This document shows, piece after piece, positions 1-13,400 of a DNA stretch of 64,000 nucleotides. The translations under genes were made by a program, and so were the position numbers. The notes below the pieces were generated by a model, which was given only the letters and a program-made list of their open reading frames with translations, ran no database searches and was not told the origin of the DNA. Each line of letters starts with the position of its first letter. The first letter of the stretch is position 1. The stretch is from Corbicula japonica (Eukaryota; Mollusca; Bivalvia; Venerida; Cyrenidae). Location: contig JAZAYU010000015.1 of the NCBI GenBank assembly GCA_038501625.1, forward strand, positions 6,842,991 to 6,906,990, written 5' to 3'.

Positions 1-640
1 AATTTGAGCAGTTTTAAGACATCAAGATATCAAAATCTAACTTACTAGATAATAGAAAAAATGGCAAAAAGTCGTTCAATTTTGGTTTTGAAAGTGAGCA
101 CGTTTTCATTTTTTTTTAAGATCCTGTTTTCAATGGCTTCAACCATTGAAATAAAGTTATTTTTGTGTAAACAAGTTTCCTTTCCGAATATGAATGCTTG
201 TTTGAAAGAGTACTTTGTTAAAAACGAGTGATACCGGCAAATTCAAAATAATGGGACAAGCGAATTACTGTATAAAATTACGATGTTTTGCTTTATTTTT
301 GTTATTTAAAATTATCAGATAACCTGGTTTTAATACAAAAAAAGACTGTACCAATATGCTGGACAGTTTATTGGAGTATAGAAGCAAGTGATGCAACAAT
401 TAACTGACTCCAAGGGGGGTCAGTCGGGACGTTTGATACGCCGTGTGGGCATGTGCTGTTGATTAGGCTAATCAGCTGTTTATGACCAACAAGTATTTTG
501 ACACTGGGTTTCTGTGTATTTGTCACTTGTCCAGATATTGATTAATGACTTGTCTGGGACTAGATTTCAGACGGTCGCTGTAGGGTACGTATACACGCAT
601 CACTGCGTTTCTGTTAATTACACAAGGTAACTTGGGAAAA
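1..640. other. non-coding DNA, nothing recognised
   Basis: AT-rich sequence with no convincing open frame, tandem repeat or inverted repeat. If gene A has exons beyond the terminal one proposed here, its 3' end would lie in this stretch or beyond the left edge. Confidence 0.5.
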
Positions 641-828
641 CAGAGGCATTGAATAAACAAAGGCAGAATTTGTGGTGGTTGACATTAATTATTGAAGACA
701 AAAAGGAGTTTATGGGGAAAAGGGCAGAGTGTTTGAGATTTAGGGCAGAGGGGCGCTCTTCAAAAAGTGCAGGGCGCCGCGCCCCACTATCACGCTATAG
801 ATACAACACTATAAGCTGTACGCATTGT

Positions 829-1085
829 GGTTTGTGAGAAGATTTTTAAAGATTTCCTATAAAAGTCTATGTAAAATGAAGTGACCCCTGGGGCGGGGCC
901 AATTTTGACCCCAGGGAAATAATTTGAACAATCTTTGTAGAGTTCCACTAGAGGCTGCTAAATGCCAAATATCTAAGCTCTAGGCCTTGTGGTTTCAGAG
1001 AAGAAGACTTTTAAAGTTTTTCCTTTAGGTTGCCATGACAAATTGCGATCACAAAAGCTACGTGACAGACAGGTGAGCTAAAAAA
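829..1085 (-). repeat. HINE/pearl-like element fragment (family 1)
   Basis: Read on the minus strand, this begins with the AGCTCACCTG end and then holds one core unit ('aaaccacaaggcctagag', then a ggggt/gcccc stretch). The same unit is repeated four times at 57180-57850. The other end of the element ('ggccctcttgttt') is missing, so the copy is truncated. Confidence 0.7.
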
Positions 1086-1129
1086 CTGGTACTAAATCAC
1101 CCTTTACTCCATAAGAGGTATTGCTGCTA

Positions 1130-1205
1130 TGAAACAGGCCAACAGTGTAGATGTGCTCAATGTGCTGTCCGATAAGGATCTACACTGTTATATATAGAGC
1201 AAAGG
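1130..1205. repeat. dispersed palindromic repeat ('gtgtagatcctgat' family)
   Basis: Two inward-facing copies of a gtgtagat/atctacac motif flank a short loop. Related copies lie near 11.96, 14.6, 31.93, 40.4 and 40.95 kb, so this is an old MITE-like family. It overlaps the proposed stop codon of gene A. Confidence 0.55.
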
Positions 1206-1410
1206 GTTGAATAAACAACAAGATATCTGAGCTGACCTTCATCCTGTCCAGATGGAACTTTGCTGTTTTTTCTGGTGAGTCTGTTTCTATTATGTTGATT
1301 TTCTCGCGCCTATCCTCAAGCTCTATGGCGTATTTAGCACACTGTCCTAACATATCCACCTTGTTCTCGATCTCATCTATCCTGTCATATATCTTTGGGT
1401 GACTTCGTTT
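1180..1410 (-). CDS. gene A exon 11: charged helical C-terminus
   Basis: Begins after TTGTAG. It encodes a charged, helix-favouring segment (YDRIDEIENKVDMLGQCA then YAIELEDRREK) that may form a coiled coil. Either it runs to TAG at 1180, with the last 18 residues partly from a dispersed repeat, or it is spliced at AAG|GTCAGC (1237/1236) to exons off the left edge. The donor is weak, so the true C-terminus is uncertain. Confidence 0.6.
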   Translation of the reverse strand, partial: KRSHPKIYDRIDEIENKVDMLGQCAKYAIELEDRREKINIIETDSPEKTAKFHLDRMKVSSDILLFIQPFALYITV

Positions 1411-4400
1411 CTACAACAACAAAGTTCTACCTCAGTGCTTTACTTACTAATTGAATGAGACCTGCAACATGGGCCCAACACCAGTCTCAAATCCCAAGCA
1501 TCTGATTTTCTGAAGTGGCTACTGGTCAACATTTCAGCCAATCAGATGCTTGAGATTTGAGATTGGTTTCCGATCTCAGTTTTCTGATTTTGGGCAATGG
1601 AGCTGTCTTGAAGACTAATACTTCTATGAGAGATGACATTAGTAACTGTTTTCTTCAATACGAAGACTTAGAGTTAAAAACTCAAGCACTTGCCATTTTT
1701 CAAGGTACTCTGAATTCATTAATATTTGTAGGGTAAAACATTTCGTGGATTTCAAAGAATTATGGAGTGTACATCAACAAGATTATAGAGAATATAAAAC
1801 ATTCAAAAAGAGACTTCATGTCATAAATGACCTTCTTTTTTGCAATTATAAACAGGTAAACCTGTGAACAAAAGACAACCCATTATAACAAATGAGTGGT
1901 TTTTGTTGACAGTTGGTCATTATTTGCAAGAAAGCTATATAGATTTGGTAGTCCCTGTCTGTCCACCATATTTCTTTCTACTTTCTGTGATGAAAAATTA
2001 CCTTTCAAGAGCAATTTTCTACATCAGAAAAAATCATAAATGTAGAAGTTTGACTGTAATTGGATAAAATTAACCAGCTTTGTGGAACATTGCATGCAAC
2101 ATTTACTCAAGAATTGGGTTTTGTTAGCGATGGTGAAAATTTCCCTCATTACACATGCCACGATTTGATCAGCTAAGTACTTACAATAGATCTGAGCCTG
2201 TGTTTATATCCGACCATGTGATCAGCGATGTCCTTCCAAGTCAAGGTCACTTCACAGAGGACACACAGATAGTATGCTTTGCTACTACCTTTCTTGGTAA
2301 ACTCCTTGATGTATTTTCTTCCTGGAGATGTCAAATACACATAGCATGAAATACACAAAATAATACTTTAGAGACCTAGACGTGTTTCATGTCACAATCA
2401 TTTTTGACACTGCCCACCATATCAACTTCATGACAGTTCCTTCAAATTTTGTGTAAATGTGTATAACAAGGATCTTGATGTAAACAGGGTACTTACAGTA
2501 ACTATAATTTGTTGGATATACCAGCGTTTTTTTTTCCTTCTTTAACTACATCCCCAAAAGGGTACCATTCCCAAAGCTGACAACAGTCTTCCCAATTAAA
2601 TCACCGGACCTTTCCCAATCTCCAAAACAACTGTTCCCAAAATCACAGTGCTGTTTCCCTATTGACAAAAGAGTTTTTCGCAAAAAATGTGGTACAGTAA
2701 ACAAACCGTACTGTACAAAGGGGAGTTACTCTTATCATTGATCCAGTTAGACTATTACTCAGTCGTTATCAGTAAATAAAGTACAGACATGTGCACAGAC
2801 AGGTAGTCATTGGATTCGCAGTAACTTTATTCTGGCATAACATTTACATCACTAAAGACTTTCCTGTTAAGGAACCAGACCTTATGAATCTTGGTGAAGC
2901 TGAATAATACCCCTTGTGTGAATTTACATGAATTATGAAAAAATCCCAATTGCGCTTATTTTGCGACTAATTTTTTTCCCAATTTCAATATTTTATGATG
3001 CAAACATTTCCCAATTGCAGGGGAAGGGGATCCGTTGGGGAAAAAAACACTGTATACCAAAGTAAAAGGTCTGGCATACCTAAGACAGGTGCATTAGGAT
3101 AGGAAGCATCAATTAAGCTCTGAAATAAGGACGGTTCACTGCCTCGTGTTGATGGCGGAGATTTCACCCTTTCTTGCAATCGTCTTGACTGTTCACTGCC
3201 TCGTGTTGACGGAGAAGATTTAACTCTTTCTTGTGATCGCCTGGATCGCCTGGACAGCTCCCTATTGGCAGATCTCCTCCTCTTTGGCTCTGTCAAAGCA
3301 GACATGTACACTGTGTTATCATCATGTCTGACAGAAGTATGGTGTCAAACATTTGTTTTTTTTTTCTGTACTTTCATGCAAAATACATTTTTTGTCATTT
3401 AAAAACTCAAATATACTTTCATTTTATACACAGAATTTTTGTTGCCAATTTCTTATTCTTCTTCCCGATATAAATTTTATGATTTTTACTTCGTAGGTGT
3501 CAATTCACTGAAAAACGATAAAACTGTGGACTTACAAATTACCTTTCATACTTAAGTTTGGTATCATTAGGGATAGAAATTTGCCCCATCGTGAAAACTT
3601 ACATTTTATTTACACAGTCGGCACCACCAACATTTTTTATCCTGTATTATTGTCTAAACTCAGACAAATAATGAATAAATTAAATCAAGTCCACATGCTA
3701 CCTTTGTGTATTAAGGGGGGAGTTTACACAACTTCATCAAGCCAAGAATAAGCCCTCCATATATATCAATGTTAATAAAATGTTCAGTTTTAAGTTTTAA
3801 CCAATAAAACAGCAGCTAATGTGCAGTCGAAACCTTTTTTATGTACAAGCAAGTTGGAGATAAACTTTGAGAAAATATGGGATTTGGAAAATCTAAAGAC
3901 AAAGATAGAAACTGTGAAAAAAAAAGTTGCAGAATTTTCAATTATTATAAAACATCCATGAATTCAAAGAACTAGTGGTCTTAAAAAGCAGGAAAATCTA
4001 AAGTGGTGAACATCATAAGTATGCTGGTACAACAATTTATACACTGGAGGACTCATTCCCTGCAAAGTGAAAAATTGTACCATAGTACACAAAACTTTGT
4101 AACACAAATATTTATGATTTCCCAGAATACCTAGTTCTGGTTTTACTCTTGTCCAATCGGCACGTAGAGTAGCTCCAAGGTACTGAAAGCCATGTAACTT
4201 AGTCGTCATCATCTTAGTCTCTGTGAAATTGGACACGTAGATATCTGCAGTGGCATGTCCGTCTCGCACCTGGAACCTGACACCATCATACAGGTATTCC
4301 TTCAGCAGGGCTTCCAGCTCATGCTGCAATGTAACACACTTTGAAATTAACTTTTGCTATTAACCAGCCATGACAAACAAATCCAGCCATTGAAATGGTT

Positions 4401-7400
4401 GATTTTTTCTCTGCATCATACTTTGAAATGTGTATTATGTATACTTCACTGGTTGGAAACCAGGTCAAAAGCCAGCTTTGACATCTAATGCTAAACTAGA
4501 ATGTTGTGTTCCGCAGAACACATGTGTCGCCTGCATGGAAAAAGTTGAAATGTGGGCCTATGTTTAATCATATATAATAAAAATATTTCATTTAAGTTGA
4601 TTTCAATACTACACCACAGAACACATGTGTCATCTAAATTGCATTTAAAAGGGGAATAACTAAAGTAATGGTGAAACCTGAGTTATCATCTTTAAAAATT
4701 GGTTTGTACAAGCAGATGAGTTATTCAAAGTATAAAGTGAATTGAACAAGTACTTTCCATTTTACAGGCATGTTCAAGTTGCATTTGAAAGGGACATAAC
4801 TCATAAAATATTCAAACAGGAGTTATAATTTTTGTTGTCGTCAATGGCACTGTTCACAGGACAAGTACTTTCAAATTATACGCAACATTAAGTTTCATGT
4901 AAAATTTGCATTTGAAAAAAATAGTCCAACAGGAGTTATGATTCTTGTTGTAACTGATGTTGTTGTTGTTCATGAAGATGATATATTCGAAGAGTGAATA
5001 GGACAAGTACTTTAGAAGTTATAGGCAACATTAAGTTTCATGTTAAAGTTGTATGTTAAAGGGACACAACTCATAAAATAGTCCAACAGGAGTTATCATT
5101 CTTTTTCTTCATAATGACGCTGTTCAAGATGATTTATTTTGAATATTAAGTGAATAGGACAATTACTTTCAAAGTTAAAGTCAACATTAAGTTTCAGGTT
5201 AAAGTTGCATTTGAAAGGGGCATAACTCAAAATATTATCAAACAGGAGTTATGATTCTTGTTGTTACCAATGTTGTTGTTCATGCTGATAATGTATTCCA
5301 AGTATGAAGTGAATAGGACAAGTACTTTCAAAGTTATAGGCAACATTAAGTTTCATGTTAAAGTTGCATTTGAAAGGGGAATAACTCCAAAATATTGAAA
5401 CTGGAGTTATCATTCTTGTCATCACAGATGGCATTGTTCGTGCTGGTGATATATTCGAAGTACGAAGTGAATAGGACAAGTACTTTCAAAGTTATAGGCA
5501 ACATTAAGTTTCAGGTTAAAGTTGCATTTGAAAGGGGCATAACTCAAAAAATATTGAAACTGGAGTTATCATTCTTGTCGTCACAGATGGCAATGTTCGT
5601 GTTGATAATATATTCCAAGTATGAAGTGAATAGGACAAGTACTTTCAAAGTTATAGGCAACATTAAGTTCCAGGTTAAAGTTTCATTTGAAAGGGGCATA
5701 ACTCAAAAAATATTGAAACTGGAGTTATCATTCTTGTCGTCACAGATGGCATTGTTCATGCTGGTGATATATTCCAAGTATGAAGTGAATAGGACAAGTA
5801 CTTTAAAAGTTATAGGCAACATTAAGTTCCAGGTTAAAGTTGCATTTGTAAGGGGCATAACTCAAAAAATAATGAAACTGGAGTTATCATTCTTGTCGTC
5901 ACAGATGGCATTGTTCGTGCTGATGATATATTCCAAGTATGAAGTGAATAGGACAAGTACTTTCAAAGTTATAGGCAACATTAAGTTTCAGATTAAAGTT
6001 GGGGGACTACCGGACGATGGAACCGACGACGACGCCGTCGCCGCCGGACAATAGGATCCCTATGTGTCTACCTGCTATCGCAGGCGACACAAAAATATTA
6101 TCAATTTTAATCTACCTGCTGTATGTCTGACGGCAAGTTTTCAACATGTACACAGTAACCATCAGATGGGCATCTTCTCTCTCCTTGTCTTAGTGATGAA
6201 CTTCTACCATGATCTTGACCTACTGGAGACAGACTTGACCTTGACCTGTGATCTCTTAAAGGAGAATGATTACCCTGTCTCCTTGGTGACAAACTTCTCT
6301 GGTGACCTTGACTCCTTACTGGAGACAGACTTGACCTTGACACAAAACTTCTAGGTGGTGATCCGTAATCACTCCTTGGTGAAAAGCTTCTCTGATGACC
6401 TTGACTCCTTACTGGAGACAGACTCAACCTTGACATATGACCTTCTGTTGGGAACTGATAATCCGCTGAATAAAGTCTTGCATCATATTCATTCACAGGT
6501 AAATCTGGGTTTTCTGAATATCTTCTAGCATCATACTCATCAAATAAAGCAGAATTTTGAAACTGGTCTGAAATTCTCCCTGACCTATAAGGGCTTAATG
6601 ACCTTGACCGTGACCTTGGCATTTGTCTGCCATGTGACACATATTCTGGACTTCGTGAGTACCTCCTTGATGAAGGATGACTTGCACTTGAATGATTATC
6701 AAGGGGACTGTATCCACGACTCCTGTATGGACTAGAGTGGCGGTCCCTTCTCGGAGAATAATTTCTATGCCCAGGTGAGACAGACCTCCCATAGTTTTTG
6801 TGATAGGAACCTGAAATATTACCTAATCATGAATTTAACCCTATTCACCATGGGCAACATACAATATCCCATGGATGATCAGTGTATATAAAGATAAACC
6901 TGCACATCCATGCAGTTCTACATCCATGCAGTTCTATCAAAATGTAGAATATTTAATTATCGCTGGACAATAAAACAAACCTAATCAGGAATCTTAAAGT
7001 GAACATTTGTGTAACCAGTGTAATCTAGATGTACTGTTTACAACTGTTATTAATATCTGTTATATTGTGACTCTACCTTCACTGTATCTATCCCTTGACC
7101 TCTGTCCTGGGGAAAATGCTTGGTTGTCTCTGTCAGAGGGCATCATACCTGGGTACACTGATACAACAGGTGGATATCCTAACAAAGCTTCTCCTATTGC
7201 TAATGGTACAAACTCTACAGCAGCGATTCCAGCTTGAGCCGACCTTGACAGGACAGGGGTGTGAGCTACAGGGTGCACTATACTTGTATGGACAGCTGCT
7301 TGTTGTGCACTGCCCTGTGGAAGACTGCCTGTGTTAACTGGTGGTGGCACACTGGTGTCAACTGGAACAGACACTGCTGGGACCGGGGCAGTTGCTGGCA

Positions 7401-10400
7401 CCTTCACATCTGCTTTTGAGCTAGGCTGGCTTTTAGAAGATACTAAAACAAAATCAACAAAAAATCGAACTTAAAGATGACTCAATGTGTATTTTAACTC
7501 TCTGCTTATACTGTTTCTACCAGCTGATGAAAATGTGCATAAATCAGGGTTTACAATAACATTTGAAAACCGCCAGTTATCTGACCCTTTTGATAATTTG
7601 CGAGGGGCCATTATCAAAATTCTGTGTGTCATATTGTGCTTTCAAAGAATTTTACTGGTGATGTGATTGCTTTAACACATGTGAAACCTGTTCTGACATC
7701 ATATGTAAGCTACAGAATTTATCTGTTTCCTTACAAATGTTCACTACATTGCTTTAATTCCTTTGCATCAAAATGATTCCATAGTCAGAATTAAAAGAAA
7801 TTACAAATCTGCTTTGTTTCAAATCTGCTAACACAATATGACTTCATTATCTATTTAATCTTTAAATGACTACTTTTAAAAGGATGATCCTTCATTCAGC
7901 AATGTCATGTGGACTAAAGGTTGTACATGTATCACTTAAACTGGAGACAATTTTGCCATTAAATTTTGTCAGTTCTAAGACTATGCATAGTTTTAACCAA
8001 TCAAAATGCTGAGATCTGAGGCCAGTCAAGTGTAAAGTGATTCACAACCAACAGTTTGTGTTTTGTTTAAGTTTAGTTTTCCCAAATAACTAGATTAGTG
8101 TTCAGTTGAACACTTCTGTGATGGAGAGACCGACAGCCGGACGGACAAAGCTATCCCTATGTATCGCCTTTTCTTTGAAAGGGTGACACAAAAAAGCTGA
8201 GACACGAGACTGGTCCTGAATGCAGAGTACTTTATTACCTTCTTTCGGAACAGAGTAGTCCATAAAGTCTGCAGCGGCAGTGAATCGTAGCTGCATCTCC
8301 ATACCCTTGTACGGGAATCCCGACATCTCCGATATCACTCTCTTCGAATCCTTCAATGACGGGAGCTTGACAAAGGCGCAACTGCAACAATGTAAGTATG
8401 TTTCACATGTGCTCTGTTCACATGGGAATATCTGCCCCACGTGAGTTATTTTGTGTGTAATGATGTGTTTCAGTTTGTCTTATGTGTAATAATTTTAATT
8501 GTTGGAACGTTTAAAACTGTTATTAAAACAACCTGAAAACTAATGGACTCTTCCCTAGATTACATATCAAGAGCTGAGAAGAGTCAACAATGAAGATCAT
8601 GCCCCAATATCACAAAAATCATGCTGAATTTTTTAATCTTTAAAGCTCTTTTAGTTATACACTGTTTACAAAAAGATTTAGAATTAAAGTGTAAGTTACA
8701 CATAGGTTTGTTCATAATATAGTTTTGAATATTAGAGGTTAATAATAACATTCCGGACAAGAGCTGTAAGAGATGAAAGCAAGCTCCACTTTTGGTTGAC
8801 TGGTATTCAATTCAATAAATAATTTTGAGATAGTAGTTATTTCATTAGAAAGAAAATAGATTTTAAAAGCTCTATGACATCATGCTTGAACAAGTAACAA
8901 TGAGAAAGCATAAAATGATACAATCAGACAAATTTACACAAATAAGAAAATTCTGATCTAGGAAATACTTTTCTCGGAAACTGTAAATTAAATACTCCAT
9001 TATGACACCCTACATTCATTAAAATAACAATAGCTGTCAGAGGAGAAAGCTCACTTGACTAACGGTACAGATACATCCTCAGATTTATTCAGGTTTATAC
9101 TCAAATATATGAGATTGAACTCAATGACATTTTCAAAGATATTAAAGCAATACTCCTGTTTTGTATTTATAAAGATTAAGACCAATGGCAGATTTTGTTA
9201 TCACCCATTGCCTGAATTATTTAAAGTTAATAATCTACATCTACTAAATGTTTGAGAAACAAGTTAAGTGGAGATCTGAGGTAAATCCAAGGATGGGTTG
9301 GCTCTCCAAAAATATCAGTTCTGACTTTGTCATTGTAACCAAAATAAACAACACACCATTTTTAAAAAATAACTCATTGAACTCACATTTTATCTTTATC
9401 TGTGTTGTGTCGAGCAATCCAAACTTCTGAGGATGTAAAGTTGTAGTGTGTTAACAATTCCAGAATTCTGTTCTGAAACAATTACAGGAAACAACCATAT
9501 AAATTGTTAAACATAAACATATCTCTGCAGAGAAAACGTAACATAATCATTTGGATAACCCTTATCAACAGTGAAACTTATTATCATCTTGTATGATATT
9601 AACGAAACAATTTTACTGTGACATTAAAAAAAAAATAATTCTCTTACATTATAACAAAAAGACAGTATGGACTAGGCTTTACTACATGTTTAAGAGCATA
9701 ATTGGCGGCTAACAGTAGAAAATAGGCTGGAATAACATGCTAAATCCTGTATATGGAATGCCATATAATCGGACTGGCCAAGTTTTCTATAACCAAAAAT
9801 TTCCAGAAGTTTGCTGACACATCCATTTATTACTGCTCATTTTACTTATATACACCTATTTTTATCTGTGTTTATTATTCATGTACATGTATTTTATCCA
9901 TGTGTGTGTTTTTATGTATGTACTAGTCTTTGTATGATCAACATTACCTTCGTGGTATCTGCCGGCATGTTCGTTATAAACACCTGTGCCTGAACGTGCT
10001 CTGGATCTTCATCTACAACAATAGATAGCCAGGAATTCTGGGAGACTGAGTAATAATATAGTTAAGATGGTAATTGATCATTCTTCTCAGTCCCTGAACC
10101 AAATATAATTATAAGGTAACAGGAGCCCTGCCAAGTGGGCCATACACTTGTTGTGGAAACCCAACCTGGGAAAACTTTCATCTATTTCTGATTTCTATAG
10201 GTCACAATTTAGTTATTCATAGTAAATCCAAGTTTTATGAAATTTCTTTCAGGAAATTAGAAGTGATGGACACGAAATGCACTGTACGTGGTTCATACCT
10301 TTAAACACCACAGGTGACCATGACCTTGACAATAACCTTGAGCTGGCCAGGTAGGAACATCATCTTGATAAGTTGAATATTTGATTAAAGTTTCATGAAA

Positions 10401-13400
10401 TTCCTTCCAAGGATTTAGACTTTATGGACCAGACACGAAATCCCAACATAGAAATGGAGCAATACGAGGGTTGTCCCACTAAATCGGGGTCTATGCATAT
10501 GTTTTTTTCATTTGATGTTCGATCCTGATAATATTCTACAAATACCTTCCCCAATTTAATTTCAGTAAAATATATAAGAGGATGCTAGAAATAATGTACA
10601 GCTTGCGATCGTGCGCGATCGTATCTGGCGCAACCCAAATTAACACATGTAAATGATTACCTGCATGCTCGATAAAATAACATGTTTTTCAGCCATGTAA
10701 GCATTTAGTGCGAAAACATATCGTCTGCTTAAAGCAACATTACTATGAAGTGATATCAGAAGATTTTCAACTCTAAATGTTTTATGTTATCAAATGGCAT
10801 ACATTGGAATTTAAACTGTTGAAATAACAACCTAGTGAAAATGACGACATTAGATGGAAAAGAAAGTGTGCCGAATAGCGATCTAGTTTTGTGAACAGTC
10901 TGGTATGACCCTAACTGACACTTGAAAGAAACAAGAATGCAAAGAAAGATATAGTGGAGTTCCAATGAGCATTGTTTTCAAATGGAATAGTCGATTTAGT
11001 GAAGTTCCCACTGAACTTTGCTACTTTCCGCAGCTGAAATCACATCTCTGTGGAAAACATCTTCAGGAGAGAGAAAAGTTGATGTATGAGATACAACTGT
11101 TTAATAGTTGATTGGAAAGTGAATGGTCTGGTGATATGTATAAAAATTGGGTAATACAACATCCGAAATGTATCGCCCGCAACGTAGAATACTTGAAAAG
11201 GGGTAAGTGTTATGCCCATGACATTGGCAGGTAAAAGTAGTCGACATTGTCCGCGTGTGCCGAGTCTGCATACCATACAGTTTTGTACTTTGTATAGAAA
11301 TCCTATACTTAGGTATATTTTCCTGAAATTTTGCATGTACATCCACAATAAGTGTTTATAATAGACTACAAAATTTGAAACCTGTGCAATGAATACTTTT
11401 TATACAGCAAACCCAGTCCATGATTTACTGGGACAACCCTTGTACATATAAAAAATCACTTACCATCTAAATCATGCTCTGTTGGATTGACTGCTGCAGC
11501 CTGAAAAAAACATTGGTGAATATTACATTACAACTTGATCTGTCCAATTACATAATAGTAATACACAAATTGATGATTTTCCAAGACTTGGTAAACTCTG
11601 AGAGGCTGTCCTTTTCACAGGGTTGACTGTAAAAAAAACAACACTTTTCTTTTAATTTAATTCAATGACATGGCCTTTTTCACTGACAAGGAAGATGCAC
11701 ATTCCCTATAATATAATGGGAAAAAATAATTTCTTCTCTAAAGGGGAATAAAAAAGTCTCATGTAAAGTTACTTTTTGGGGAAAAATGTAGGATTTAAAG
11801 AAATTTTCTAATGGGAAGACAACTGTTAACAGCTGCTACCAAAAAAGGAAAAAAATCCTGTAATTTAAGAAATGTGATTTCCTCAAAGATATCTCATTAT
11901 TTATAAAGACTTAACACTAGTAAATTCACTTAACTTTACACTATTTATCGCATATGGGCTACCAGTTTATTACTGTGTATCCAGATCAGCCTATACATCT
12001 GTGCCATCAGATCTGGATCTACACTGGTCGCCTATGGGATAAAAGGCATGTCCAATAGAGTAAAGGGTAATGGTGAGACAAAACTTTTCTTTACACATAT
12101 GTATGTAAGTATAACTTCAATTAGTATAAGATAGTTTTAAAAAAAAATGTTTCAAAGAATGGCATATCGAGTGCCTTCATCAACTCAGCGGTCAACTTGC
12201 CAAATGGAGTTGTGCACAAAATGTTTTGTAATGCAGGCTGAAAAGCTAGAGAACCTCCTACTTAGATTGGCACTACTTCTCTAGGCTATAACAACTTAGG
12301 CCAATTCATACTGTTCTTTACTACAATTTACATACATATACAGCAACACTCAAAGTTATATAACTACTCAACTACAACATTTTACCTGAATGGTGGCTGA
12401 CGTCTTGGACTTCTTCACATCATCTGGTAATTCCGACACAGCTTTCCTCTTTACGGGCTGGTCCCTTTTTCTTCCTACCAATGTAGGAATGCTCTGACCT
12501 CCTGTCACCTCCGCACTTTGTTCTGATTGGCTAGTTTTTGTCTGATTTGTGGACTTCAAATTAGTGTTAGAATTTCCTTGACTTTGACTGTCTGATGTAT
12601 TTTTTCCTTGGGTTTGATTGCTTGTGAGATTTGTGTTTACAGATGGCTTAGTATTTTTAGAATCATTGGCAGATTTTACACTTGAACTGGTCTGATGTTC
12701 AGACTGAGGTAAATTTTTATTCAGTTCTGACCAGATTTCCTGCCTTGTTTCCAGGAATGCTTTGGATTTCACAGTAGTTTTTGTGCTGCTTTCTTGTGTT
12801 GTTTTTGTGCTGTTGACGTTTAAACTTGATGTCTGAGTTTTATTGCTTCCCACTGTTTTTTCAACGTTCTTTATGATACTTTGAGACTGTAAGGTTTGCT
12901 TAGGATTGTAAAATGCATTTTCTCCAGTTGAAGAACTTGGTAATATTGTCTTATTAGATTTTTCAAGATCTGGATACAGGTCCCCTTGACAGGAGCTGGA
13001 GCCACTACTGCTTTCAGTTAACAGTTTATGTTGTATGTCATTAGCACGCTGCTCAGTCGCAGCACTTTGAGGGTTTTTCAAAATACTTTTTAGTTTTAGT
13101 GGTTCTTTTGGTGCTGTTGACATACTGCTAGCCTCTCTGTTTACATTCGAACTATATGACAAATTTGAGATCTGATTATGTACGTTATCTGGTGATTTTT
13201 TGTTCAAAGAGAAAGACTGACTGGAAAATGTCTGTGTTGGACTAAATGAGGAATTGACAGCTGGAACAGGAAACTGTTGTTGTTGTTGTTGTGATGTAAA
13301 CATAGGGCTGGTTCTCCCACTTACAGGCTTCTGTGTCCAATGCTGAGGAACCAGGGGACTGGCTTGCAAGCTTGCAGAAGACTGCTGTTTCACTGACTGG

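Noticed and set aside
5395..6054. 219-codon open frame with a 53-residue repeat
   Set aside because: It comes from 159 bp tandem core repeats of a HINE-like element; 159 is divisible by three, so the frame stays open by chance. The inverted copy at 62188-62565 gives the same frame.
11040..11348. 102-codon minus-strand frame inside the mariner-like element
   Set aside because: No transposase motif or DD34D spacing could be found, and the overlapping frame at 11101-11346 is just as long.
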